DNA of 57,687 nt from Fidelibacterota bacterium. Its GTDB lineage: Bacteria; Fidelibacterota; Marinisomatia; Marinisomatales; TCS55. The stretch lies in NCBI GenBank assembly GCA_004124385.1, contig SCKN01000010.1, positions 1-57,687 on the forward strand. Direction: 5' to 3'. Positions 40,021 through 49,113 of the stretch are shown here, one piece after another. Every line of letters begins with the position of its first letter. The first letter of the stretch is position 1. A program made the position numbers and the translations under genes. The notes under the pieces were generated by a model, which saw only the letters and a program-made list of their open reading frames with translations, was not told where the DNA came from and did no database searches.

Positions 40021-40650
40021 TTATTCAGGGTGATTGATAAAGAGCCAGACAGGGTGGGACGTATTTATGGAAAATTCATCACCTTCAGCTTCATTGCTGA
40101 TACCGTTGCAGGCCGGTGGAAATAGCTCATTATTCAATGCATATTTTAGTCCTTTTGTTGTAATAGAGGATACTTCTTCAACAGCAGTGATGGAAATTTG
40201 CTGTCCTTTTTTTGATTGAAAAGTTTGCTGTCCTTTAACACAATATATTCGTGCAAAATCCGTTATAAAGTGAACTGTCATTTTTTCTGAAAATTCTGCC
40301 AGCACATGCAGGTTCCCCAAACTATGATCTTCACGTTCTCCCATGGCACCGAGAACGGCAATTTCATTTAAATTATTGAGTAAACACCATTCCAGTGTTT
40401 TTTGGAGATCTGTTTTATATTGATCTTGATCCGGAATCCACAATCCTTTGAAATCACTCTTTTTGAGCTTTGTGGAATCAAGGTCACCAATGATAACATG
40501 TGGGGTACGTTCAAATTGCAATAAAGTATCGGCACTGCCGTCCGTGCAAATGACTGTTCCTGCTTCATCAAGGATTTGGAGTGGAATGACGTTGGATGGA
40601 AAACGGCCATTGGCCAGAACGACGATTGGAGTTTGAAAAAATGCTGTCAT
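40021..40650 (-). CDS. thiN: Thiamine diphosphokinase
   Basis: The 209 residues show the family motifs VICTDGSADTL, VIIGDLDST, DQDQYKTDLQKTLEWCL and LGAMGEREDHSLGNLHVLAE. The C-terminal beta domain (GLKYALNNELFPPACNGISN, then EAEGDEFSI) binds thiamine. It transfers pyrophosphate from ATP to thiamine to give thiamine diphosphate. It is first in an operon with a symporter, CYTH protein and DUF2490 barrel, consistent with a salvage module. The start at 40650 (MTAFFQTPIVVLANGRF) is likely. Confidence 0.9.
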   Translation of the reverse strand: MTAFFQTPIVVLANGRFPSNVIPLQILDEAGTVICTDGSADTLLQFERTPHVIIGDLDSTKLKKSDFKGLWIPDQDQYKTDLQKTLEWCLLNNLNEIAVLGAMGEREDHSLGNLHVLAEFSEKMTVHFITDFARIYCVKGQQTFQSKKGQQISITAVEEVSSITTKGLKYALNNELFPPACNGISNEAEGDEFSINTSHPVWLFINHPE

Positions 40651-40728
40651 ATAAGACTAAAATTACATTTAACTAATAGTATTATATTGAGTTTAATAAA
40701 TTTGCATCTTAATTATCGATATAAATCT

Positions 40729-42768
40729 ATGAAACGCTTATTTTTCATCATTTCCTTACTGTCCATAACCAATGCTGACCTGATTCAGCCTACGAATTAC
40801 AATGCATTATACCATACATACGTCCAGTTTGAATGGGAGCAAATTCCATCAACAAATCGCTATCAGCTGAAGGTTTCCAATAATGATAGTTTTACAGACG
40901 TTATTATTAATGTAACAGACTTAACCTTGGTTTATATCGATAGAGAGAATATTGAATGGAACTCGCAATATTATTGGAAAATCCGTAAACATAATCTGGA
41001 TGGTGAACTGGGCTCTTGGTCAGATGTATTTACATTTACAACCGCACAAAAGAAGTCAAATGTGACGACAACTTTTTCCAATGAAACACAACTAGCAGAT
41101 GGCGTGACAATTTTCGGTTCGTTTTTCAATTACTATAGCGCAGTTGTTGATAATAATGGAAATGAAATCTGGAATTCGGGAATTAAAGAATTGGTGTTTT
41201 ATAATACAAATGATGAAGGTGACCTATTTGCCTGTTATTTGGATAATACATCTGACAACAATTTGCCGGGAGTTGAATTCAATATTGATAATGAGTTTCT
41301 TTGGGAAGAACCAAATGATGAATTTCTTCATCACGATATGATCCAACTGCCCAATGGGAATTATATGGGTATTGTTTCTGTCATAGAGATCGGGCCCATC
41401 CCCATCGGCAGCTGGACATCATTATTTCAGGGACTTGGTTATATAGCCGATGGTGTCACACTGGAATTTCTCTGGGTGGGTGATAAGATCGTGGAATGGG
41501 ACAAGGATACAAAGGAAGTGGTTTGGAGCTGGAATACATTCGATTATTTTGATATGCAGGATTATGATGATATTGGCGGGACTTGGGACCAGGCTTATAT
41601 AAATCGGCAATACGATTGGACACATATAAATGCTATCGCATTTCATGAGGAAGCGAATTCAGTTTTTATTTCTGTACGACATCTCTCACGGATTACACGT
41701 ATTGATTATTCCAGTGGAAATATTATCTGGAATATGGGCCATGAATTTCCATCCGGTGAAGTGGATTTTGGACATGATCTGGGTTTCAGTTTTCAGCATA
41801 GTCTGCAAGTATTGAATAATGGCAATATTGTTATTTTTGATAACGGCAATTTGAGTCAGGTATTTCTAGGCACGAACGAGCCAACAACACGCGCCATCGA
41901 AATTGAAATTATTGAAGCGACGGAAGATGCATCCATAGTTTGGGAATATATACTGCCTACTAATTTATTTGGTTTTGCATCCGGGAATAATCAAAAACTG
42001 GATAATGGCAATTATTTAATTACCACTGTTGGCGGTGGCGGTACATCTCTGGAAGTGAATGCTAATGGTGAAATAGTCTGGGAAGCGGATCTGAATTTAT
42101 CACTACCCAGTGGAGCAGTCTATCGAGCCATGCGAATTCCGGGAATTTATCCGGTCGCATTCAGTGTTATTACACACGATCTTCATACGCATGAATCAGA
42201 ACCAAGTGTTTCTGTAGAAGATTCTACCGTTGCGTTTGAGATTCACAATGAAGGATATAATGCAGTTACATATGAATATTCACTGGTTGATGAAGAGAGC
42301 TGGTTTGATGCAGCTACTCAAGAAATGTTAATCCAACCGGGAGAAAGTTATATTGCTGAATATTCTTCTGTCCAAATAAGTGATCTTGCATCAGCAAATC
42401 CAATGGTATTCACTGTAACTCCAATCAATCATACTCAATTAACAAAAACAGTCAATGTGAATGCCTACACGTTTCCCGTTGCAATTAATGATGAGTTTTT
42501 GCCAAATACATTTGAGCTATATGAGCCGTTCCCAAATCCGTTTAATCCCACAACCGCCATACGGTTTAGTGTAGCTGCGACGCATGCGTCGCAGCTACAA
42601 GTTTTTGATATAACCGGTCGTTTGGTGGAAACTTTGGTAGATGGTGGATTACAATCGGGCGAACATGAGGTTGTTTGGAATGCGATTAATCAACCCAGCG
42701 GTGTATATTTTATTCACTTTATGTCTGGAATGAATACACAAACAAGAAAAATTCTGCTCCTCAAATAA
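40729..42768 (+). CDS. Secreted arylsulfotransferase-like protein with T9SS sorting domain
   Basis: A signal peptide (MKRLFFIISLLSITNA) is followed by an FN3-like domain (residues 20-105, WEQIPSTNRYQLKVSNNDSF) and an ASST-type propeller (110-500) with the typical FLHHDMIQLPNGNYMGI, YDWTHINAIAFHEEANSVFI and FSFQHSLQVLNNGNIVIFDN repeats carrying His residues. Last comes the sorting domain (PFPNPFNP...TRKILLLK). ASST enzymes move sulfate between phenols without PAPS. A perfect 28-base palindrome lies in the sorting-domain codons at 42571. Confidence 0.8.
   Translation: MKRLFFIISLLSITNADLIQPTNYNALYHTYVQFEWEQIPSTNRYQLKVSNNDSFTDVIINVTDLTLVYIDRENIEWNSQYYWKIRKHNLDGELGSWSDVFTFTTAQKKSNVTTTFSNETQLADGVTIFGSFFNYYSAVVDNNGNEIWNSGIKELVFYNTNDEGDLFACYLDNTSDNNLPGVEFNIDNEFLWEEPNDEFLHHDMIQLPNGNYMGIVSVIEIGPIPIGSWTSLFQGLGYIADGVTLEFLWVGDKIVEWDKDTKEVVWSWNTFDYFDMQDYDDIGGTWDQAYINRQYDWTHINAIAFHEEANSVFISVRHLSRITRIDYSSGNIIWNMGHEFPSGEVDFGHDLGFSFQHSLQVLNNGNIVIFDNGNLSQVFLGTNEPTTRAIEIEIIEATEDASIVWEYILPTNLFGFASGNNQKLDNGNYLITTVGGGGTSLEVNANGEIVWEADLNLSLPSGAVYRAMRIPGIYPVAFSVITHDLHTHESEPSVSVEDSTVAFEIHNEGYNAVTYEYSLVDEESWFDAATQEMLIQPGESYIAEYSSVQISDLASANPMVFTVTPINHTQLTKTVNVNAYTFPVAINDEFLPNTFELYEPFPNPFNPTTAIRFSVAATHASQLQVFDITGRLVETLVDGGLQSGEHEVVWNAINQPSGVYFIHFMSGMNTQTRKILLLK
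42571..42598. repeat. Perfect 28-bp palindrome inside the sorting-domain codons
   Basis: The left half GTAGCTGCGACGCA is followed without spacer by its exact reverse complement TGCGTCGCAGCTAC. It encodes VAATHASQL within an otherwise typical sorting domain, where other genes read for example DLPEDSQVSIMIYD. It is clearly richer in G and C than its surroundings and keeps the frame. Confidence 0.85.
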
Positions 42769-43824
42769 ATGAAATTTTCAGCCATACTCCTGATCCTTAT
42801 CCAATTTCCATTACATGCGCAATGCGATCCTGAATACACCTATTTTGATACCATACCGGATAATGTAAATATAATTAGTGGCGATAGTTGTTTTTATACA
42901 AGCGATATCGATGTTCTCAATGCACTGATAAACGATAATGATCTTGACTATGATTCTCCACTGGAATTGGGTACACAAACATGGTTTAGCGGAAGGTTGA
43001 AAATTCTCGTGGCTGGTAATTATGGAAATTCCAGTGGTGTGAATGATACAATCTTCACATTACCGGACAGTATAGGTAATTGGGATCAATTGAGTTCTCT
43101 TTATCTAGAATGGAATAGAATAGAATCGCTGCCGGAGAGTTTTAACCAATTGACAAATCTTCAGTCATTTTATATTTCCAATAATCAATTACAGTATTTA
43201 CCAAATGATTTTGGAAATTTGACAATTCTTTATTTATTGGACATCGGCTACAATGAACTGGATTCCCTGCCGGAATCATTTTGTGATTTATCCGGCCTAA
43301 CCTATTTCTGGGCATTCAATAATACACTATCAAGTGTTCCCGCATGTATTTGTTCACTTGATATTAATTGGAATGACATGGATGCGGCCTGGTATCCCTA
43401 TTTTGCCATTGGTGGCAATCAGCTTTGTGATAATGTTCCTGAATGTGTAGCAAACAGTGAGCATTTCCATACCAGTCTGGATCAGTTCTATTATTCGTTT
43501 ATGGTTACAGACTCCCAGGATTGTGATGCAGCAGCTGTTAGCGGAGTTCTTATTATTCCGGAAAAAATCCACTTATTTAATCCATATCCCAATCCCTTTA
43601 ATCCAACGACCACAATAGAGTTCTCAATTCCTAAAACAGAGTTTGTTTCGGTCAAGGTGTATAATATTGTTGGACATGAAGTCACTACACTCATAAATAA
43701 TGAACTTTCTACAGGAAATCACAGCATAAAATGGGATGGTAGCCGTCAGCCAAGCGGTCTTTATTTTGTTCAAATCGAAAGCGGAAGTTTTGTCCAGACC
43801 AGAAAGATGGTGCTGTTGAAATAA
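42769..43824 (+). CDS. Secreted leucine-rich-repeat protein with T9SS sorting domain
   Basis: A signal peptide (LILIQFPLHAQ) precedes about four to five leucine-rich repeats: LSSLYLEWNRIESLPESFNQ, LTNLQSFYISNNQLQYLPND and LYLLDIGYNELDSLPESF. A cysteine-containing cap follows (VPACICSLD, CDNVPECV), then the sorting domain from PYPNPFNP to QTRKMVLLK. The ATG follows the preceding stop directly (TAAATG), so it is in one unit with the arylsulfotransferase-like gene. It is likely a surface-binding protein. Confidence 0.82.
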   Translation: MKFSAILLILIQFPLHAQCDPEYTYFDTIPDNVNIISGDSCFYTSDIDVLNALINDNDLDYDSPLELGTQTWFSGRLKILVAGNYGNSSGVNDTIFTLPDSIGNWDQLSSLYLEWNRIESLPESFNQLTNLQSFYISNNQLQYLPNDFGNLTILYLLDIGYNELDSLPESFCDLSGLTYFWAFNNTLSSVPACICSLDINWNDMDAAWYPYFAIGGNQLCDNVPECVANSEHFHTSLDQFYYSFMVTDSQDCDAAAVSGVLIIPEKIHLFNPYPNPFNPTTTIEFSIPKTEFVSVKVYNIVGHEVTTLINNELSTGNHSIKWDGSRQPSGLYFVQIESGSFVQTRKMVLLK

Positions 43825-43850
43825 CTCACACCCAAAGGGATAGGATTTAA
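43822..43850 (+). repeat. CCCACCC repeat
   Basis: TAACTCACACCCAAAGGGAT then AGGATTTAA directly after the KMVLLK codons; same family as 4468, 8526 and 47911. It lies 17 bases before the multicopper oxidase start. Confidence 0.6.
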
Positions 43851-43867
43851 TACAGAAGAAAACCTAG

Positions 43868-46438
43868 ATGATGACAACCAGAATATTCTTGCTTTTTGTT
43901 ACAATTTTGACATGTTCGAATTTTGTCGCGGCACAAACCTTTTTTGTTCCGCCGTTAGATACCGGTCTTGTAGCTAACGGTGCCAGAACCTTCAATCTAC
44001 AGTTACAAAATGGCACGACTTCTTTTTTCCCTGGAATTGAAACTGAAACCTCCGGTTATAACGGTAACTTTTTAGGCCCAACCTTACTCATGCAAAAAGG
44101 GGATAGCGTGGTGATGAATGTTACCAACACGATGCCTTTTGCAACCACTACCCACTGGCATGGCATGCATTTACCTGCAGTTATGGATGGTGGACCTCAT
44201 CAATTGATTGAACAAAATGCGACCTGGGTTGCAACCTGGGAGATAAAAAATAGAGCGAGTACATATTGGTACCATCCCCACCCACATCCTGACGGATTTC
44301 CCATCGATACCTTAAAGGCTACCGGTTGGCAGGTATATCAAGGTATGGCCGGATTGTTGATAGTAAAAGACACCGAAACTGACACCCTGGGCTTGCCTGC
44401 TGAATATGGCGTGGATGATATTCCTATTATTCTGCAAGACAGATCGTTCACAGCGGACAGTAGTCATTTTGCGCCGGTTCCCCCGCAGGGTTCAGGTCTG
44501 GCAAATATAAGAAGAGGTTATACCATCATGGTAAATGGCGTGGTAACGCCTACTCTCAATTCCCATTCTCAAATGATTCGACTGAGAATTTTGAACGCTT
44601 CTAATGCCCGGACTTACAGATTGGGATTTAGTGATAACCGCCCATTTTTTGTAATTGGATCAGATGGCGGCATATTAGATACTGTCTCTACGGTTACCCG
44701 GTTAGATATGTCACCGGCAGAACGCTATGAAATAGTGGTTGATTTCAGCGATGTAAACGGAGATACAATAAAATTAATGAGTTTCAATTCGGAAATAGAA
44801 TCCCATACGTATCCCAATGGATTATCAGGTACCATTTATTGGATTTTACCACTCCTGGACGATTATGATATTTCTGATTTTGATATCATGACTTTTGATA
44901 TAGGCGACCCTACTGCAAATGCAGTTACGAGCTTCAATCAAGGGCTAACCGATATTGTCAGGGTTGACCCGGTTACAGCGGATAATGTTAACAATCCAAG
45001 AACATTCGTATTGGCAGCACCTGCAGGCAGTGGCAACGGATTTACCATTAATGGGTCGATGTTTGATCCGAACATAATTGATGATGTCATTAACCTGGGG
45101 GCTTTGGAGGTTTGGGACATTGAAAATACAGCTAATATGGCGCATCCCTTTCACATTCACGGCAATTCTTTTCAAGTGGTCTCAAGAACGAATGGCGTTC
45201 GACCCGCGCATGATTATGAACTGGGTTGGAAAGATGTGGTCATTGTTTATTCCCAGGAAACAGTTCGCATCATCAAATCCTTTGAAGATTATGCCGATCC
45301 CGAGGGTCCCTACATGTCGCACTGCCATATCCTGGAACACGAAGATGTCGGGATGATGACCCATTGGGTTGTAGTGGACACGGTTGGAGGTGAGGCCACT
45401 GCACTTCAATTCGATGGTGTTGATGATCGTGTGACTATTCCCTATGATCCTTCTCTGCCAATTGAATCCTTCACTGCAAGCGCCTGGATCCAATTGGAAC
45501 AAACCAATTCAAAATCTACCATCATCGCCAGAGGCGAAGATGATAATTCCTACAATTTGAGCTGGGCTTTCTTTGTGAATCAGATGGGAAACCTGACTTT
45601 GATGATCGAAGATACAAATGATGTGAACTATTGTTATCCTGCTAATAATTGCCAGCCCATGGGAGAGTGTGAAACAACCGGAAATCTGTTTGTGGCAGAT
45701 GGGCTTTGGCATCATGTGTCCGTATCGAGGGACTCCTCTGGAACGGTTGCCATGTATATTGATGGTGAATTTGTCGCCAGTTGCAATGGAACAGGGGTTC
45801 CGTCACTCAATAATTTTCAGGATTTATCCATTGGCTGCAACTATGGTTATATCGGTCCGCCGCCAAATGGCATAGAACCTCCCATTTGGTTCTTTTCCGG
45901 TATAATTGACGAGCCAGCGGTTTGGAATCGTGCATTAACTCATGACGAAATAACCACAGTTTTTACCTCGGGTGTCGAATTGGAGTCCGATGGATTGGTT
46001 GGTTTCTGGCCCTTTGACGAAGGCAATGGACAACTCGTTTTTGATCATTCCAACTTAGGTAATCATGGATTTTTAGGGGAAGTCTCAAATGAAGATTCAG
46101 CAGATCCACTTTGGACTTATACTCAATTATCCAATGAGGACGAAATACTTCCTGTATTTGAGAATGTAGTGCTCCACCCAAATTTCCCAAACCCATTCAA
46201 CCCTGTGACAACCCTGCGCTATGATTTACCGGAAGATTCACAAGTGAGTATCATGATTTATGATATTATGGGACGTAAAGTAAAAACATTAGTGAATAAG
46301 TCACAAAATGCTGGTTTAAAGGCAACCATTTGGGATGCAACCAATGATTTAGGTCAACCGGTGAGTGCGGGTATCTATCTATACACAATACAAGCAGGAG
46401 ACTTCAGGCAGACACGGAAGATGGTGCTGTTGAAATGA
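43868..46438 (+). CDS. Secreted multicopper oxidase fused to LamG and T9SS sorting domains
   Basis: A signal peptide (LTCSNFVAAQ) precedes a full CueO/bilirubin-oxidase-type multicopper oxidase (residues 25-505). Copper motifs are HWHGMHLP (96-103), WYHPHPH (134-140), HPFHIHGNSF and HCHILEHEDVGMM (around 483-495). Residues 515-740 are a LamG/concanavalin-like domain (ALQFDGVDDRVTIPYDPSLP, GLWHHVSVSRDSSGTVAMYI). The last 85 are the sorting domain (NFPNPFNP to QTRKMVLLK). The oxidase would act at the cell surface on metals, phenols or bilirubin-like substrates. Fusion to LamG is unusual. Confidence 0.88.
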   Translation: MMTTRIFLLFVTILTCSNFVAAQTFFVPPLDTGLVANGARTFNLQLQNGTTSFFPGIETETSGYNGNFLGPTLLMQKGDSVVMNVTNTMPFATTTHWHGMHLPAVMDGGPHQLIEQNATWVATWEIKNRASTYWYHPHPHPDGFPIDTLKATGWQVYQGMAGLLIVKDTETDTLGLPAEYGVDDIPIILQDRSFTADSSHFAPVPPQGSGLANIRRGYTIMVNGVVTPTLNSHSQMIRLRILNASNARTYRLGFSDNRPFFVIGSDGGILDTVSTVTRLDMSPAERYEIVVDFSDVNGDTIKLMSFNSEIESHTYPNGLSGTIYWILPLLDDYDISDFDIMTFDIGDPTANAVTSFNQGLTDIVRVDPVTADNVNNPRTFVLAAPAGSGNGFTINGSMFDPNIIDDVINLGALEVWDIENTANMAHPFHIHGNSFQVVSRTNGVRPAHDYELGWKDVVIVYSQETVRIIKSFEDYADPEGPYMSHCHILEHEDVGMMTHWVVVDTVGGEATALQFDGVDDRVTIPYDPSLPIESFTASAWIQLEQTNSKSTIIARGEDDNSYNLSWAFFVNQMGNLTLMIEDTNDVNYCYPANNCQPMGECETTGNLFVADGLWHHVSVSRDSSGTVAMYIDGEFVASCNGTGVPSLNNFQDLSIGCNYGYIGPPPNGIEPPIWFFSGIIDEPAVWNRALTHDEITTVFTSGVELESDGLVGFWPFDEGNGQLVFDHSNLGNHGFLGEVSNEDSADPLWTYTQLSNEDEILPVFENVVLHPNFPNPFNPVTTLRYDLPEDSQVSIMIYDIMGRKVKTLVNKSQNAGLKATIWDATNDLGQPVSAGIYLYTIQAGDFRQTRKMVLLK

Positions 46439-46586
46439 ACAGTATTTGGCGGTATAACCACCACTTCACAGGACGGCTTACACCACCCGGCGAGTTTATG
46501 CATTTTAATGCCGTAACCAAACCATTGTAGATCACCTGTTTCCTAATTCAATTATCTTAAAAACATCCTGATCACTATATTTTAAT

Positions 46587-47813
46587 ATGATTTTACGCCC
46601 AAATATTTTCCGAATATTGTTTGTCATTACACCGCTGCTCCTGTTGGCTGAAGTTCAAAAGAAGCAGGTTACTTCTGTCATCGGATTACAGGCCGTATTG
46701 AGCGGCAAGGTAGATTCACTGGAAATTTATCTGCAGACCGGTGATTATTATCTTTCACCAACTTCGATTACAGACTCAACCTGCGGTAACTGTGAGGAAC
46801 CCAATCAGTTTGTACCAGCAACAGCGGGATTGGAAATTTCCGGCAGTTATGTCAGAATAACCGGACCCGAAAACCGTTCAGCGGTTATTCATACCAATGC
46901 GGGATACGGAATTTATTTTAATCACTGCAAAACGGGCATAATTGAAAATTTATCTGTTACAGGTGGTATCCGCGATCCCGATGGTAATGCAACAGACGCC
47001 GCAATTGTGGTCAAGAACAGCGCCGTTACTATTCGGAATAACTATATTTATGGCAATATTGGGGATTCGGCAATTGTTGTTAAAAATATCATCGGTGTTA
47101 TGGGTATTTGCGGGCGTGAAAACTCTGACCTAACGATAACAGATAATGAAATTATTGGTAATTCCTGGGACGGAATTGCTCTTTACAGGGATGCTACTGC
47201 AACGATTATTGGTAATCTTATTGATGGTGTGGATAAAGCCAGTTCAAAGGTTGCCGGGGGCGGTCGCGGAGTCGCTGTTGGTATCACCTGGAATGCCCGG
47301 GCCACCATTGATGGGAACTTGGTAAAACGTTATTGGAAAGGGATAGGTATTTTTGTTAATGCCAATGTAACTGCCCGCAACAACATCATTGAAGATATCC
47401 TTACCTGGGGTATTGCCTATTGGGATGCAGAAAGAGGCAAACCGGTTGGCATAATTGAGAACAATATCATCTACTCCACTGGTGCCTGTGGTGTGTCTAT
47501 TACCCGCTCTCAGCCTGGTCCAAATCCCGGACATCTGATCGGTAATGTTATTGTTAGGACCGCTCAAAACCCAAAATATGATGCTCCGGATTACTATTGT
47601 AACCAATGTGCATTATCTATATCCTCAAAACCGGACAATTTTCGAATTGACGACAACCTGTTTTTTAACAACCGCCGAGCGACTGAAACACTGCCTGATT
47701 ATGACCTTTCTGATAGTGAGTTTAAAAAATATGCAGAGGACCTTCAAAACCGGCTGTTGAATTCTGCCTTGTTTCAACAATCGGATTTTGTAAAGTTTTT
47801 GGCCGAACAATAA
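46587..47813 (+). CDS. Exported right-handed beta-helix protein (NosD/pectate-lyase-like)
   Basis: A signal peptide (LLLLAEV) is followed by a parallel beta-helix of about ten coils, seen in repeated segments: ITGPENRSAVIHTNAGYGIY, VKNSAVTIRNNYIYGNIGDS, SDLTITDNEIIGNSWDGIAL and ARNNIIEDILTWGIAY. Two Cys pairs (CGNCEE, YCNQCA) lie at each end. Such proteins bind or cleave polysaccharides; catalytic residues cannot be assigned. No sorting domain, so it is probably periplasmic. About 150 bases of gap precede it, with nothing recognisable in them. Confidence 0.75.
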   Translation: MILRPNIFRILFVITPLLLLAEVQKKQVTSVIGLQAVLSGKVDSLEIYLQTGDYYLSPTSITDSTCGNCEEPNQFVPATAGLEISGSYVRITGPENRSAVIHTNAGYGIYFNHCKTGIIENLSVTGGIRDPDGNATDAAIVVKNSAVTIRNNYIYGNIGDSAIVVKNIIGVMGICGRENSDLTITDNEIIGNSWDGIALYRDATATIIGNLIDGVDKASSKVAGGGRGVAVGITWNARATIDGNLVKRYWKGIGIFVNANVTARNNIIEDILTWGIAYWDAERGKPVGIIENNIIYSTGACGVSITRSQPGPNPGHLIGNVIVRTAQNPKYDAPDYYCNQCALSISSKPDNFRIDDNLFFNNRRATETLPDYDLSDSEFKKYAEDLQNRLLNSALFQQSDFVKFLAEQ

Positions 47814-47842
47814 CAGGCGAATAGACCAGCACTTTCAGGTAT

Positions 47843-47940
47843 TATAAACCGGCTGGTTTTTGTTTCTGTAGTAATACATTGTAAATTAAAACATGAAACG
47901 CCTCTGGCTGATAACCACCACCCAAAGAGATAGGATTTAA
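47843..47940 (+). repeat. Composite repeat outside the main array
   Basis: Half-boundary CCGGCTGGTTTTTGTTTCTG, then ATGAAACGCCTCTGGCTG (47893-47910) followed by ATAACCACCACCCAAAGAGA and TAGGATTTAA. It joins the MKRLWL element to the CCCACCC repeat in one unit, as at 4453. Confidence 0.65.
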
Positions 47941-47972
47941 GCAAAATAGCAATTGCTGCTTAATTTATTTTC

Positions 47973-49112
47973 ATGAAAAAATTACACCACTCTATATACA
48001 TAATACTTTTACCCTTTCTGCTGCAGGCACAGAATAATGTATGTTTAGAAATTGAAGCCAATCCAAATCCCGATGATCCTGCACTTGGGATTTTTTCAAA
48101 ATACGTAAACGTGTTGGATTATTTTCATGTATATGCTGTGTCTACTGTTTCTGACGAAAAAGTTCTCCACGTTGCAGCCGTTGCAGCTGAACTTTTGGAC
48201 AACGACGAAGATGGCATTATAGACGATCCGAATATTGAAACTGCTTTGATTGATAATTTCACCGTCATGCCAGTATTCCAATCGGAAAACTCAAGCGCAA
48301 TCGATGATTTTTTCGACAATTTTGACGATTGTACCGGTGCAGTTTTATTTCGAAATGAAATTGATCCATCGCAACCTGGCCACTGGGGAGACGACGCCAC
48401 GGTAGAAGAAGTCTTGCACACAATCAATTCATGCGGGCATGTGGAGGTCTATCCTGCGCTTTATGCACTGCAACCTAATGCATCTGAATTAACAGATGCC
48501 ATGGATGTGGCCCGAGGAGGCCAATTTATAACCATTCCAAATCCTTATCCCGACGAAGCCTGGTATCATTATGATGACTGGACTTGCGAATATGATTGTA
48601 TGGCTATGGAATATTTGTATTGGTGCATTGTGACAAATATGGGCATTCTTGCGGATACACAAACCTGCCAGGGCATCGCTGACGAATGGGAACCCTGCAC
48701 ACCGGCATTGTTTGAATCCACCGATACGCTGATGTATAATCTTGTGACTAATCCTGTAAATAAATTGCCGCAATTAGCACCTGATGGCAATTATTGTCCC
48801 GAAAATGTGAATATCGGAGAAGATATTTTCCCGGAAACATTTTTATTATTATCTGCTTATCCCAATCCCTTTAATCCATCAACAATGATTGAATACGCAT
48901 TACCTCAAGACAGCAAAGTGCATTTGGTTATTTATGATATTTTAGGTAGACATGTAAAAACACTTGTTAGACAGACCCAAGCACCAGGATATAAATCTGT
49001 CAGATGGAATGGTAGAAATGATATGGGGCAGCAAGTTAGTGCTGGTATGTATTTTTACCGTATTCAAGCAGGCAGCTTTTCTAAAGTGCAGAAGATGGTG
49101 CTGTTGAAATAA
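47973..49112 (+). CDS. Secreted protein with possible zinc motif and T9SS sorting domain
   Basis: A signal peptide (IILLPFLLQAQ) precedes a domain of about 270 residues of uncertain family: NVLDYFHVYAVSTVSDEKVL, the DDATVEEVLHTINSCGHVEV segment, then ALYALQPNASELTDAMDVAR and DWTCEYDCMAMEYLYWCIVT. The Glu-His pattern EEVLHTI...CGHVE could bind zinc as in metallopeptidases, but HExxH is not complete. A sorting domain (AYPNPFNP to QKMVLLK) ends it. It lies close to the next convergent gene, with only one base between the stops. Confidence 0.65.
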   Translation: MKKLHHSIYIILLPFLLQAQNNVCLEIEANPNPDDPALGIFSKYVNVLDYFHVYAVSTVSDEKVLHVAAVAAELLDNDEDGIIDDPNIETALIDNFTVMPVFQSENSSAIDDFFDNFDDCTGAVLFRNEIDPSQPGHWGDDATVEEVLHTINSCGHVEVYPALYALQPNASELTDAMDVARGGQFITIPNPYPDEAWYHYDDWTCEYDCMAMEYLYWCIVTNMGILADTQTCQGIADEWEPCTPALFESTDTLMYNLVTNPVNKLPQLAPDGNYCPENVNIGEDIFPETFLLLSAYPNPFNPSTMIEYALPQDSKVHLVIYDILGRHVKTLVRQTQAPGYKSVRWNGRNDMGQQVSAGMYFYRIQAGSFSKVQKMVLLK

Positions 49113-49113
49113 T

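Noticed and set aside
40668-40677. TTTAACTAAT as a shared regulatory half-site of both ASST-like genes
   Set aside because: The second half is missing at 40668 and the 10-mer is likely by chance in DNA this AT-rich; TTTAACTAA also occurs before cspA.
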